Origin: Paramecium tetraurelia
Lineage: Eukaryota > Ciliophora > Oligohymenophorea > Peniculida > Parameciidae
Assembly: GCF_000165425.1 (NCBI RefSeq)
Contig: NW_001799466.1
Coordinates: 124,001 to 188,000 of the forward strand
Length of the DNA stretch: 64,000 nucleotides
Reading direction: 5' to 3'
Positions 49,089-60,600 of the stretch are shown here, piece after piece (position 1 is the stretch's first letter; the number at the start of each line of letters is the position of its first letter). The notes under the pieces are model-generated. The model worked only from the letters and a program-made list of their open reading frames with translations. It ran no database searches and was not told the DNA's origin. Position numbers and translations under genes: made by a program.

Positions 49089-50900
49089 ATGCGTGGATTA
49101 TCATTCTACAACCTTGTCTCTTCTGTACTTGAAAGGGTAACTTAAAATATCCTATAATGGGGAAGCTCTATTTTAATTTGGATAAAGTATGTTTATAAAG
49201 AAATCATGCCTATTATTGTAAGCCTCTCTAATTTATCTGTGAATCTCCTAAGATGTCCAAGTACGAGGGACTTACTCTTTCAATGCCTTGAGGTTGAATC
49301 CAACTCTTGTTTCTATTAAATTTAACAAATGCAACTTCTCACTATGATATTCTTTCAATAATTTTCAATACTTATATCAGGCATTGTAAAATGAATTAAA
49401 ATGTAGCCAACCTAATCAGAGAACACTTGAAATGGCTGCAGGAGTCAATCATCAATTTTAAACTGAATACCTCGTCTTTATGTATGGCTACATGGCTCCT
49501 CTATAATGGAAGAGAGTATTACAGACAATTGGAAATCCACAATATGCCCATTTCTTTAATCTATCCTTTATAAGAAAAGACTTGATATCCTCAGAAACAG
49601 CACTCTTTATTCAAAACGGATATTGATTTCTCTTCTTTAGTATAGAAATGTGATATTCTTAATTCGAAATGAGATCTCTAATCGTAAGCCATGATTTCAA
49701 TAAAAATAATTATAAACTTATATTTATTCAAATTTCTTTAGACTCAAAGCTAATCAATGAAAGTAGATTAGCATGTGTTTAAGGTTCTGGATAAAGGATG
49801 AATTAAAATGCAGTTTTTTCTTTTGGGTGTTCTGGTCACATTAAATTATTCATCTTTGGTGGATATTCTCTGCCTCTTTATAACACCTTTTTAAGGTTCT
49901 ATAATTAGGACTTTGTCACAAAAACTCACTTTTTTTTAATTTTGCCTTGGACATTATTATTTCATCTGATCTTGGTCCTCGTTTAACTTAAAGAAAGTGT
50001 TACTCTTAATAGAGGACTTTGTTTAAATGTAATTATTTGCTTAAGTAACAATTTAGAATTCTTAAATAGGTTTTAATTTAAGTTTCTAGTAGAGAGAGGG
50101 CGTTGAAATGAGTATATTCCTTTCTGATTGAAACATAGGCCTCTATTAATCGAGTTTATTATGTGAATCAATGTTAATTTAGAGTTTTCTCGTAATTTTA
50201 AAAGATTACAACATAATTAATAATTTATATGATACTGCATTAATTAGAAATGCTCAATAATCCAAAAACAATATAAACACCTCAAAAAAACCGAAGAATG
50301 GAGTGGAATTTGAAAAGAAAAATGAATTAACATGAATTCAAGCATCATTGTAATCTAATCTGATTGGAATTGAAAAAATATCCATTTCTTAATTTTGATT
50401 CTTTCTCAATCAACTTCTCTCTCTTCTTAATTCCCACATCTGTGTCTATCACAAGAACAAGATTCTAAAAACTAACCTTTTTATGAATTGAGGAGGGTCT
50501 GCTATTGGATCCCTTGATGCTATTAGCTTCCCTTTGCCTATTTATCAGAATAGAAGTCAGAGATTTCTCAGATTAAGTTAACCGATGAGATCTCAAATCA
50601 AATCTTTTTAAGCTAGGTTGACTTTTCCTTTGAAGATAATCCTTATGTAATTTGCTTGAATCCAATCTCGAATCTAGATAGCTTGATTTAGATTAATCCA
50701 AATTGGTGGATTTCTTCATTTTGTTTTAGATGTACTTCTCAAAAACCTAGAAATTCCTTTTCGAGCAAATGGGATCGATATCCTTTATGGAGTTTACATT
50801 GGAAAATGTAAATATCTTAGACATTAATATAGTATTGTCTAGATTAAATATATATTATTTAGTGGATTTAATTTAATAGTTTACTGTGTGCATCACTTTA
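49089..50900 (+). pseudogene. Decayed Kelch-like gene region
   Basis: A chain of protein-like pieces lies on the plus strand, broken by in-frame UGA codons and frame changes. VRGTYSFNALRLNPTLVSIK leads to a UGA at about 49346. The same frame then resumes with LKCSQPNQRTLEMAAGVNHQ and YMAPLQWKRVLQTIGNPQYA to another UGA at about 49627. It continues with the Kelch-like GCSGHIKLFIFGGYSLPLY. A further frame has DFSFEDNPYVICLNPISNLD near 50620-50690. Because the frame is the same on both sides of single UGAs, nonsense mutation is simpler than splicing. Likely a dying duplicate of a Kelch/propeller protein. Confidence 0.5.
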
Positions 50901-51070
50901 ATTCTGTCATCACCAAATTAATTAAATCGAAGTCAATAATTGAGTTGATATGATGAGAATCCATATTTAAATTAATGCGAGATTAAACAAATGGAACAAT
51001 TTAAAATATAGTACTTACTTCTTACTGGCGAGAAAGAAAAACTATTTAAATAAATAAGAGAATTTTATAT

Positions 51071-52713
51071 TCATTATTATAAAATGGCCCAAACCTCAAG
51101 ATGCATAATTCTAAACTTTTCAGAATTACTAAATCTAATATTATCAAAAGTATCGCATTGGTTCGAATACCCAAATGTTAGGCTGTGATCGATAAATAAC
51201 CCAAATTTATCACCGCAACCAATACCGATGCCTGATTCATCACAATAAATAAAGTCTCTGTTTTTTTCAGTCCAAAAATAACTCTTGAATTCATTTTTCT
51301 AATTCAATCACAAATATACTATACCTCTAACACATAATTAAATAAGAAGGTTTCTCCATTCCCTCTGAATCCTTGACTATATTGACGTAATTCTGTTGAA
51401 ATATATGCTCCAAATACACAATTATCAAAATCCTTTATGATTAAAATAATCGGAGCTCTATCTTTGATTTCATAGAGCAAATTCTAAAAGCTTGATCCAT
51501 CTTAGCTAATATTGTAATATTTAATCCAATCAGCTAAACGATATACAGCAGGAATTTGTTCAATGATTTGTTTGTAGGTAGTATTAGTGAAACAATCAGA
51601 AGGTTCTTTTAATGTTGGCACATATTCTAATGAAGCCCAAAGTTCTATATATTTAATATTAATTGCATACTTCCCATTCTCTCTCCAATCACATCTTGGA
51701 TTTCGTCTATTTCTATTTATTTTTTCTCTTTAATTTCCTCTATTATATCTAAATAAGGTATTTTTGTTAATTTAGATTGTTCAGTATATCCAGTGCAAGC
51801 TTCATTAATGAATTTTACAATAAATGCACAATTAGCCTTTTTGATTTCTTCTGTATATAATTTCCCATCTAAATCTCTTTCAGCATGCTTGAAAATAATA
51901 TATATATATTACTCTAAAAAACACAGTGGCTATACTCCTTTTCTATTTCTTGTATTTTCTTAATTGCTTAAAATACTGTTTTTCGAATTTAGGTTTGCCA
52001 ATTCCAGATAATAGGATTTAGACAATGTAATCTAAACATCCATTTTAATTTTATAAAACATATGTTACTGCTTCATTGATATCAATCATTGAAATGCAGG
52101 CATTCATTCGAACTTTATTTTATTTATCTTGTGTTTGCTCTTATTAGTATGGATCAAATAGTACTATGTCACTAGTCAAAGTCATTATCCCATTAGAATT
52201 TTATTTATTATTGCAATAAGTAACATCAACTAAATACGATATAATGATATAATTACACTTCTAACTTAATTTATCTTATTCCCATATATTTTCAGCATTT
52301 TTATTTTATTCAATAGGCTTGATGATAGAGAATCGAGGTTGATTTGTTACAGGAACCTTTAAAACCTGACCTTAAAAAATCATGTCACTAGATAGATTAT
52401 TGATCCTTAACAAATAACCTTCATTGACACTAAACTTGAGAGAAATTCCGAAAAAGGAATCATCTTCCTACACTACATAATCCATAAATTCTTCTTATTA
52501 AGGAGGAGCCTGTTCTTTAGCTTCAAATGATTGACTTCTTCTTTATTTTTAATTATATGATTCTTCGATTGAGTTCATAGCTATTTCATCTACTATTTAA
52601 AAGTCTAAGGTTGAGGCCTTGTGAATAGGAGGAGGATCTTTTGACTCGAGCTAAAATGATTAAGTGTGGGATTTCTTCTTTTTTGAGAATGCGTTCTAAA
52701 ATATTTTGAGCAT
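51071..52713 (-). CDS. OXR1/NCOA7-type LysM-TLDc protein
   Basis: The 521-aa product has a basic/polar N-terminus (MLKIFQNAFSKKKKSHTQSF) and a LysM domain (FSVNEGYLLRINNLSSDMIF, GQVLKVPVTNQPRF). It then has the GRAM-like middle typical of OXR1 (GIMTLTSDIVLFDPYQ). The TLDc domain follows: RAPIILIIKDFDNCVFGAYI, GFRGNGETFLFNY, GIGIGCGDKFGLFID, QCDTFDNIRFSNSEKFRIMH and LEVWAIL. Introns of 25, 26 and 26 nt restore frame. OXR1 proteins protect against oxidative stress and bind V-ATPase. This is the second TLDc gene in the window. Confidence 0.9.
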
Positions 52714-52938
52714 TAAAATGTATTTAATAAATATAATTTTTGGAGAATTTAAAGTACAGATCAGTTTTAGCGAAATTAAGATAAGAATAATCAACGACAG
52801 AATGAGTTAATCCTGATAAAAGAAGGATTTCATTAAAAGAATCTATTACGGGGTTTTATAAATACAGAAAAGAACCCTTCAATTTTATAAAATTTGATAT
52901 TTTTAATTAATCTGACTCATAATAAGTAATTAATAAAA

Positions 52939-53241
52939 ATGTTGATTATACATATATTTTAGATTATTACGGCGATTTTTTTATTAAGCTATTCCTAACA
53001 TAGTTTGTAAGAGTCTACAATCTAAATTGATGATACCAAAATACAGGGACATCTTCTCAAGTTTAAAGTGATTTTAGTTTATGTGTATTTGGTTATTGTT
53101 TTGATTACATTAATACTTTTTTCTTAATTAAAATAATGGAACTACCCTTAGGATGATTTCTAGAATGCAGTCAAAGCAATGTACTAAGTCATTTCCAACT
53201 CAGACATAAAGATTTAATTATTTAATTATATCCAATTATGA
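52939..53241 (+). CDS. Small hydrophobic protein, unknown
   Basis: An open frame of 100 aa. The N-terminal helix (MLIIHIFQIITAIFLLSYSQ) looks like a signal peptide, a second hydrophobic segment (VILVYVYLVIVLITLILFSQ) follows, and a polar end (QWNYPQDDFQNAVKAMYQVI). No domain. It precedes another gene with a signal peptide by 81 bp on the same strand. It could be a separate small secreted or membrane protein. An intron inside the hydrophobic part is also possible, so the exact product is uncertain. Confidence 0.45.
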
Positions 53242-53322
53242 TAATATTAAACCCTGTTTTATTTCATTAATTATTGATATCTTGAAAATTAGGATGCCAT
53301 TGTTATTTAATGATTATGATAA

Positions 53323-54966
53323 ATGTTTATTTTTATTTTCATAATCATTAATGTTTAATCTTACAGAATCAGATAAATACAAAATGAATCACTTGAATTT
53401 CAGATTCCTACTGAAAGAGAGACAAAATTGCTCGCTCTCTTTTAAGCTAAAGATGCAAAACTAATTGCGAATGAAACTATGGCATTTTGCCAATTAAAGG
53501 AAATAAACCTAATTTTTGAAACTAAAACATAGCATTTTGAGAATATCGTAACTATGGTACATGTTAGAGATGGAGTGATATTCATCACCTCAGATTATTT
53601 GTTATATTTGATGAAATTTAACTATTAGAACTTCAATGGTGAGTTTGCTAAACTAGCTTGGAAGGCAGATTTCAAAGAATTAGGTTTAGATACATTGGCT
53701 GAAATGCCTTAATTACTGTATTGTAGCACAAGTAATTTAGGGATACTCTTCCAAACAAGAGGAGCAATCTTATTTAGTGTTTAATAAATGGAATAAAAGG
53801 CATAAAAACTTTAAATAAGAGATTTAATTGAAATTAAACAAAGAAAGGAGAGAGGTGTCACAAAGGAATATGAGAATTATATATTCTCATGTGTAGGTCA
53901 GGATGGTTTAGATCTTTATAAAATAATTGGAAATGAACTACATTTTATTGATTAGATAGCAAATACAAGATTCAAAGATTTGGCCATATTGAAATTGGAT
54001 AACACTATATATCTTATTCTATTAGATGAGTAACAGCAGAGTATATCTGTATATCAAATGGATGCTGTTAGGATTAAGATTTCATTAAAATTGCAACATA
54101 AATTGTAGTTAAGCAATCTGGAATTTATTGCAATTGATAATTACAAAAACAATATATTTGTTGTCTACGAATACCATCACAAATATATCTGTGTAGAATA
54201 TCTGTTTACAGAGAAGGAATTAATTCAACTTAATTCCTTTGAAACATTTAGTAAAATAAAAGATGTTGATGTTTCAGAATAGTTTGCCATCTTGTAAGGA
54301 TAAAATAAACATCACATAATGTTTGTGACTAAATTTGATGGTCTCTAAATAAGCCATGTTCCATAATATACCTTATTAGGAGCAATTGATATAGATTTCT
54401 TTTATTTGACAAATATAGATCTTTCTATGAGTCATTTAATAGATTAAAATGATTTCTCTATTGAGAATTTCTTCTTTGGGACTTCCAAATCTGGATTGTT
54501 TTTCACAAAATTCAAGATTCAAGATCCCTATATTATTTGCAATCCTCAATCAAATCAATCAAGTTCTGAATAACATTATCAAATAATCTAAAATGAATCT
54601 GTGATTATTTAAACTAACTTTCAAAACAATTTGATAGTATAAAGATAGACAAATATAACTATTTTAGCTTTTGACGAAGATGAGAATTCTTATTCAAACA
54701 TAATTATCTATTTGGGAATCCCAATAGGTTTAGTTATTTTTTTAATGGGAATATGTTTTTGGTTTATATCTAAGAACTAAGAAATCGAAAAATTAGAAAC
54801 AGAAATAACTGCGATTAAAACTAAGAAAAATTCTGGACTAGCCGTCGCAGTAGAGTTTACAACACCTTAAATCATTTAGATCATAAATTCTCCTAATATA
54901 CCAAGTCCTTTCTCAAACACTGAAAGAACAAATGTAAACTCAAACTTAGCCAATGCCGATGGTTGA
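53323..54966 (+). CDS. Type I single-pass membrane protein, unknown
   Basis: An uninterrupted 547-aa frame. A signal peptide (MFIFIFIIINVQSYR) is followed by a large luminal/extracellular region with repeated beta-like strands (VTMVHVRDGVIFITSDYLLY, LNNTIYLILLDEQ-type, FVVYEYHHKYICVEYLF). A membrane helix near residue 470 (IIIYLGIPIGLVIFLMGICF) leads to a short cytosolic tail with Pro/Ser/Thr. The strand periodicity suggests a beta-propeller. No named family; likely one of the ciliate-specific surface or endomembrane proteins. It ends 60 bp from the convergent J-protein gene. Confidence 0.75.
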
Positions 54967-55026
54967 TTAAAAAGATAAATAACAATAATTTTATTTATTT
55001 GAGATATTATAACAAGTTTAAACAAG

Positions 55027-55926
55027 TCATTACATCTTTTTTTGAAATCTCTTATACTATTTGTACTTATTACTATGTTACTAAATATACTCCTCTTATT
55101 TGAGACGTTACTCCTCATTGAATTCACTCATATTTTCAGGTATCCATAACTAACGACTAACCAAAGACTCCTTATCCACAGATTCCCATCTACTCTTGCT
55201 TATGCCCAACAATATTTATGTCTTGTATTCTTGATCCTTCTCACTAATTTCCCTTTGAGCCTTGCCATCCTTATAATAATATTTCCATTTCAATGTAAAG
55301 TACAACCTATAAAAAATGGAATAAATAAAATGTAATATTGCTATAACCCAAATTTCCTCAAATTTTGGATAAGACCATGCTCCTGTAATCTTGACTTCTT
55401 TCAATGTCTCTTAAATCACTTCTTCCTTGCTCATATTAGATTCCTTCTACCTCTCATTCACTACCTTTTTGAAATGTGTTGTTTCCATCACTCTTCCTAT
55501 TGCATTTTTGTACATTCCAATTCTAGCCACATATTGAATGATTGATAAGAGTAAGGTTGAAACAGAAACCACAATATAGGGATTCGTCTGTGGATGATAC
55601 ACCTATTGATAATATCGATAATGATGATAAAATTCACTCCTATTGGGATTTTCAAGATATTCATCATAAGCAGTTTTTGTTTCCTCATTACTTAAAACTT
55701 CATAAGCCTAAACTATCTTGACATATTGAGATTAATTCCCTTCATTCTTATCTGGATGAAATGTCCTTGAAAGTTCTCTAAATTATTTCCTTATTTCACT
55801 CTGTTAAGCTCCCTTTTTCAAGAATAACAGTTAGTAGCAATTATCATCTCCACAAAATTTATCCTTAATTGAGTATGATAAGCAAGTATAAATGATGCAA
55901 AAAAATATTATGTATGAATATTTCAT
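55027..55926 (-). CDS. DNAJC25-like ER membrane J protein
   Basis: Intronless 299-aa frame with signal peptide (MKYSYIIFFCIIYTCLSYS). An N-terminal J domain follows directly after KFCGDDNCYQLLFLKKGA, including FRELSRTFHPDKNEG with the HPD that stimulates Hsp70, and YEVLSNEETKTAYD. Then come a membrane helix (NPYIVVSVSTLLLSIIQYVA), a linker, a second helix (IWVIAILHFIYSIFYRLYF) and a C-terminal charged region (KSRWESVDKESLVSRQLWIP). The order, the CGDDNCY motif, the YYSHYY-like HHYRYYQQVYHP and the closing RQLWIPEN match DNAJC25. Confidence 0.88.
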
Positions 55927-56267
55927 AGATAAATAAATTACTATTAATTAAAACTTTTATTATTATTAAAAAATAAATGAATAAATCCACACACTACTTT
56001 AATTCCAAAAAAAATTAATAATTTCAATAGTTTCTAATAAATAGATATCTAATGAAAAGAAATTTAATAATAAGATAATAGAAGGCTTATAATGATGTTA
56101 TTACATTACATTACAATTACTTTAATTTAATTAAGCTTTTATATTATTCTTGAGTTGACGTGACTTTATTAGTTTATTTTAGATATAGTAATTAAATTAA
56201 ACAAGAATCTAATTTATAGCAATCTAAATATGAAATAATAGTTGATTTAAATGGTTTGTAATAAATT

Positions 56268-57158
56268 TCAAATAAGCTTTACACAAACTACAATAACTGC
56301 CACCACAATAAGGATAATACATATAGCTCCACCAAGTTTCTTCATGTATTATTTATGCTCTACTTTTGCCTAAAAGAAAATAACGTTATGAATTTTACTC
56401 CTTCTAATTCAACAACTACTTCTTTAACATTTTTGTTTGAAACGTTGATATTATTTTCAGCAACATCTAACATCTTACCTTAATCCACCACGACCCGAGC
56501 CACTTCAGTTTAGATTTTGAGTACTTCCAAGGCATCCTTTTGAATTTCTTACTAAGCGAAACAAATATACAATCTATTTCTTCTTATTGTTCTTGAATCA
56601 ACATTGCCTTGTGTTAAATATCAGGATGGACTTCCATTTCTGACAATTACTCCAAATTTGGTCCTTTGTCTCCTGAATCTTCCTCATCATAATTGGTATC
56701 TTCATCATAAACATAAGTGGATTTTCCATTCATTTTCTCTTAATTAAGGAAATAATTTTACTCGCATTTTGCATTTCGAGTTCTCTTCCCTCATTTGAGT
56801 TTATCTATTTAGGATTTCTTATTGACTTTGTGATCTCAATAAAAATATTTTGTTGCTAATATTTTAATTACAGGTACCTTGGCATATTCTTTTTTTAGCA
56901 TTTAAATGGTCATGTTTTCAGATTTATTGAATTTCCCTTATTTAAATTTGATAGTTAATGCATCGATTAACTTTTGACATTTTTGTTTATTCTATATTTT
57001 GTATATGCATCAATAGTTACTATTTGTATTTGTTCTTGGTTCTCTAAATATGAATATCATTCCTTACCCTTCCCCTAAAATTAATTTTACAGCTCTTACA
57101 CGCTCTTGATTAGAACTTACAAATTCTCTTACACAAATTCAAGATCTTAACTACTCAT
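56268..57158 (-). CDS. Syntaxin-type SNARE
   Basis: Target-membrane SNARE for vesicle fusion. The 246-aa product has an N-terminal helical bundle region (FVQENLQVLIKSVQELQNQF, QKCQKLIDALTIKFKQGKFN), an acidic linker (DEDTNYDEEDSGD), a C-terminal SNARE motif (QQEEIDQIQKDALEVLKIQT through VDQGKMLDVAENNINVSNKN) with the central Gln layer, and a tail-anchor helix (GGAICIILIVVAVIVVCVKL). Six introns (24, 29, 22, 23, 23, 29 nt) are needed; splicing gives a multiple of three and a continuous family match. Stage in the pathway (plasma membrane or endosome) not assigned. Confidence 0.9.
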
Positions 57159-57254
57159 AAAAATATAATTAATTTATTGATGAAAATATACATACAGTCT
57201 CCTGTGTTTCAAAGATTCATATTCAATAATTAATGCCAAAGGAATAAACTCCAA

Positions 57255-60152
57255 ATGCCACTATCTTAAGACAAAATTGAGAAACCCTCTCCTATGTCTA
57301 GATCCCTCACAATTAAATAGTATTAAATTCAAGCCAAATCGTAGAAGAAAGCAAACTCAGAACACAATAGAACCAAGAGGATTGTCATTGTCCATCTCAA
57401 GGGAAACCCAAAGAACCTTTTTCAAGGAATCTATTCAAAATAGAGCAGTACCTCCAGATCAATTTCAAAGCATGATCAAGGAAATATAAGTTGGAAACTC
57501 AATGCAAGTCATTAATAAATTGGAATAGGGTCCATTCACCAAGAAATCGTATTTGATATTAGGGATCGCATACAAGCAACTCAATCAATTCGATAAAGCA
57601 AGATATTGGGTAATTAGTGATCCTTATCAAAGTTCAACAAATGCCTATCCGAACACCCCAATTATCTGGATGGCTACATTCAATCTGCAGTTCTGGAATT
57701 CAAGGCCTTAAAATACCATGATTCTCTCAAATTGATAGAACAAGCCTTGCTTTATAGTCCAAATGATAAACAAGCACTCCAATATAAGGCCAGATGTCAT
57801 TCTGCTTTAAAATAACATTAAAAGGCCTTAGAAATATACGAAAAACTTAACAACACTGATTTTTTAGGCCGATCACGTCATTGTCTATCATTAATTAAGT
57901 GTAATTATTTTGACAAAGCACTTATTAAAATTGACACGATCTTACTGCAGGACTGTGAAAATGCTGATGCCTTATTTCTCAAAGGAATAATTTACTTTAA
58001 AAAAAGTAACTCCTTATATTAGATTTATTAGAAAATTTTATAGAGTCCTAGATTTACATTGAATAAGCGATACAGATTTCAACATCGCATTAATTAAGTG
58101 CCAAGGCTATCTCATATATCGTAAAGTCTAAAATATGTCTCATGGACTTTTATGAAGCTTAATTACACCTCTCCAGAGCAGAGTAATTGAAAAAGAATTT
58201 TAAATGCATCTCTAAATTGAAACCATTTGTCAATGGAACCGTAAAGTTGATGAAACGATAATATGCTTAGGGACTTCAAATGATTAAGGATTTGAAACCA
58301 ATTAGCAAATTTCTATAGCCAATTTACTATAAATTTTTAGCTTATGCCTAATTTTGCACTTCGGATTATGCATCAGCTCTTAAGTCTTATGAATTGATCT
58401 ATTAGATAGAGAGAGGCTAATTGTACAATAAATATGTGGCCGAAGCTCTTGTTTTAATAGAGAAATGTAAATTATATGAAAATAATCAGGTTAGTATGAA
58501 CCTTCCGTTAGGTTATTAGATAAAGCTATTGAGATCTTTCCAAATAAACTAGAGCCTTACTACTATAAATGTTCAATTTGCTTACTTAATAAATTATTTG
58601 ATGGAGTATAAGAATGTGAATAGCTGCTAGATTTAGCCTTTTCTAAATAGGGGAAGTAGCCCAACATCTTTTTTGCCAAGGCTTTAATGAAATCTTATAA
58701 ACGAAGATACACTTCAGCGTTGAAGGATATAGAAAAGGCAATTGACAAAAGCGAGGATAGCATAAGTGATCACTTTTACATCAGGGGAATCTTACATGCT
58801 TAAAGTATGAGATTGAAAGAAGCTATTAAGGATTTTACAACTGCAATTCACTTCAATAAGGAGCATTCAGAATCATATTTGGAAAGAGCTAAATGCTATT
58901 AAATAAAAGGAAAGTAATTAAATATATTATTTTTAGTACAGCACAGAGTTTTGGTGATATGAATAAGTACATTAAGTACAATAATTCAGAAGAGATACAT
59001 TATTGGAGTGGTAGTTTATTATTTCATAATAATGCTTATGAAGAAGCTCTAAAAGCATTTAATGACGCAAAATAAACAAATTAAATTCTAATCTTGAAAT
59101 TAAAGTGTGAAATTAAATTGTAGTAAATAGATAAAGCATGCATTATATCTAATTAAATAACATAACAAAATGTTAGAGAACCTAAATACAAAATAGATTC
59201 CCAGATGTTGACATATATAAAGCAAATTTTGGATACTACACAGAATAAAAAAAGTTGTGAAACAGTGCAGTTTCCTAATGTAGACTAAAAGGATGTGGGT
59301 TTAATATTTTAGACTTAAGATGTTCTCTTGTTCAAAGCATCAAGTATGATCTATTAGCGCAGATATAATGAAGCAATAATGATTCTTTAGTAATTGGAAC
59401 ATTATTGGTTGAATTCTCAAAAAGACAGATTGAACAGTATTTCAAGTCAATAGGATGCTGATTCAGAGAAGAGTGAAAATCTATCAAATGAAATGATATT
59501 GAAATCAGAAAGAATAGTTCAACATATAATAGGTATAAAATACAATATGGCAATCATATATTTATTGGTAATGCTTTAACACTATGAAAATAGATATAAT
59601 AATCGGCAAATGCTAAAATGAAAGTGGAAGATATTAGAGATTAAGTGGGTAATGTAGTTTCAGATGAATTGGATTATTTAAAATTGTTGATTTAAAATCA
59701 GATAGATAAAAAATCTACTCCAGTTTTTTGTAAGCCTGTCTTAACTTTTTTGATGAATGAGAAAAGTCTTTTCAATGGATTTCCAGCACTAAAAATTCAA
59801 ATGCATGGTTCAGCTGTTTTTGAATGCAAATTATCTCTTAACTTTCCAGATATCCAACCTCCAAATATTTGTCCAGAATTTAAGAAAGAATTTTTGTTAA
59901 TGATTAAAGTAATTGCATTCTTTTAACTATTAGCCTAATCTTATAGAAAATAAACCTGAAGCCCCTTGGCTTTAGAGAACATCAGAATAAATACTTATTT
60001 TAACTCAGAATCAGTTGAATGATGATTTAGATATAACTACTGATGATGAGGAAGAATCTAATGAGAAAAGAAGGAAGAAAAGATAAGTTTAAAATCTGGA
60101 GATAGATGAGAACGTCTAAAAACGTTTGGATTAATTGATAAAGAAATTATGA
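57255..60152 (+). CDS. Long TPR-repeat protein
   Basis: A 908-aa product built from eight exons (introns 25, 23, 26, 23, 23, 26 and 25 nt; the sum leaves an exact multiple of three). Many tetratricopeptide repeats are visible, for example KSYLILGIAYKQLNQFDKAR, KALLKYHDS-type helices, LLDKAIEIFPNKLEPYYYKC, KDIEKAIDKSEDSISDHFYI, EAIKDFTTAIHFNKEHSESY and YWSGSLLFHNNAYEEALKAF. The last quarter is not TPR: KVEDIRDQVGNVVSDELDY, then PALKIQMHGSAVFECKLSLN and an acidic/basic tail (DDEEESNEKRRKKRQ). Start at 57255 is chosen because the 25-nt intron links it in frame. Scaffold function, partner unknown. Confidence 0.85.
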
Positions 60153-60240
60153 CTATTATATGATTTGTATTACTAATTATGACAATTTTCAAATGAAAGA
60201 AAATTACTTCTGGGGAAAATAGATATATCTTAAATTAATT

Positions 60241-60357
60241 ATGGGATTAGGAGATGCATAAGTTGAAAACTAATATTTTAAATAATTATGGTGACAATAC
60301 TCACGAAGTCTCAATGATCTCTTCTTCCATCTTAATAAATAGGTCAAATTAAAGTGA
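60241..60357 (+). other. Possible small gene with in-frame UGA
   Basis: ATG 60241 opens MGLGDAQVENQYFKQLW, then UGA at 60292, then the same frame continues QYSRSLNDLFFHLNKQ to a second UGA at 60355. An 18-nt intron (GTGACA...ACGAAG) could bypass the first UGA. Downstream about 60359-60440 another frame reads NMLQMLQQLLSEYRVDLIHY. It could be a small multi-exon gene, a decayed one, or chance. Confidence 0.3.
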
Positions 60358-60600
60358 ATATGCTCCAAATGCTATAATAATTATTAAGTGAATATAGAGT
60401 AGATCTAATTCATTATAAGAAAACAATTAGCAAGAAAATTATAACTAGTTGAACACAAAAGTTGTTAGAATTATATTATTAATTATTCAATAAAAATAGA
60501 AATATTCTAGAAAACTATTCAATTATAAATTTTATCAATCGTGTCAATTTCATAATCTAATAAGTCGTGTCTTCTTCTTAAATATCATTAATAATTTTAA

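Noticed and set aside
57277-57489. Start of the TPR gene at a TTG near 57277
   Set aside because: Eukaryotic start should be ATG; the ATG at 57255 joins the same downstream frame through a 25-nt intron.
59618-59621. ATGA overlap suggesting two translationally coupled genes
   Set aside because: Operon-style coupling is not expected in ciliates; a 26-nt intron near 59570 makes one continuous TPR gene.
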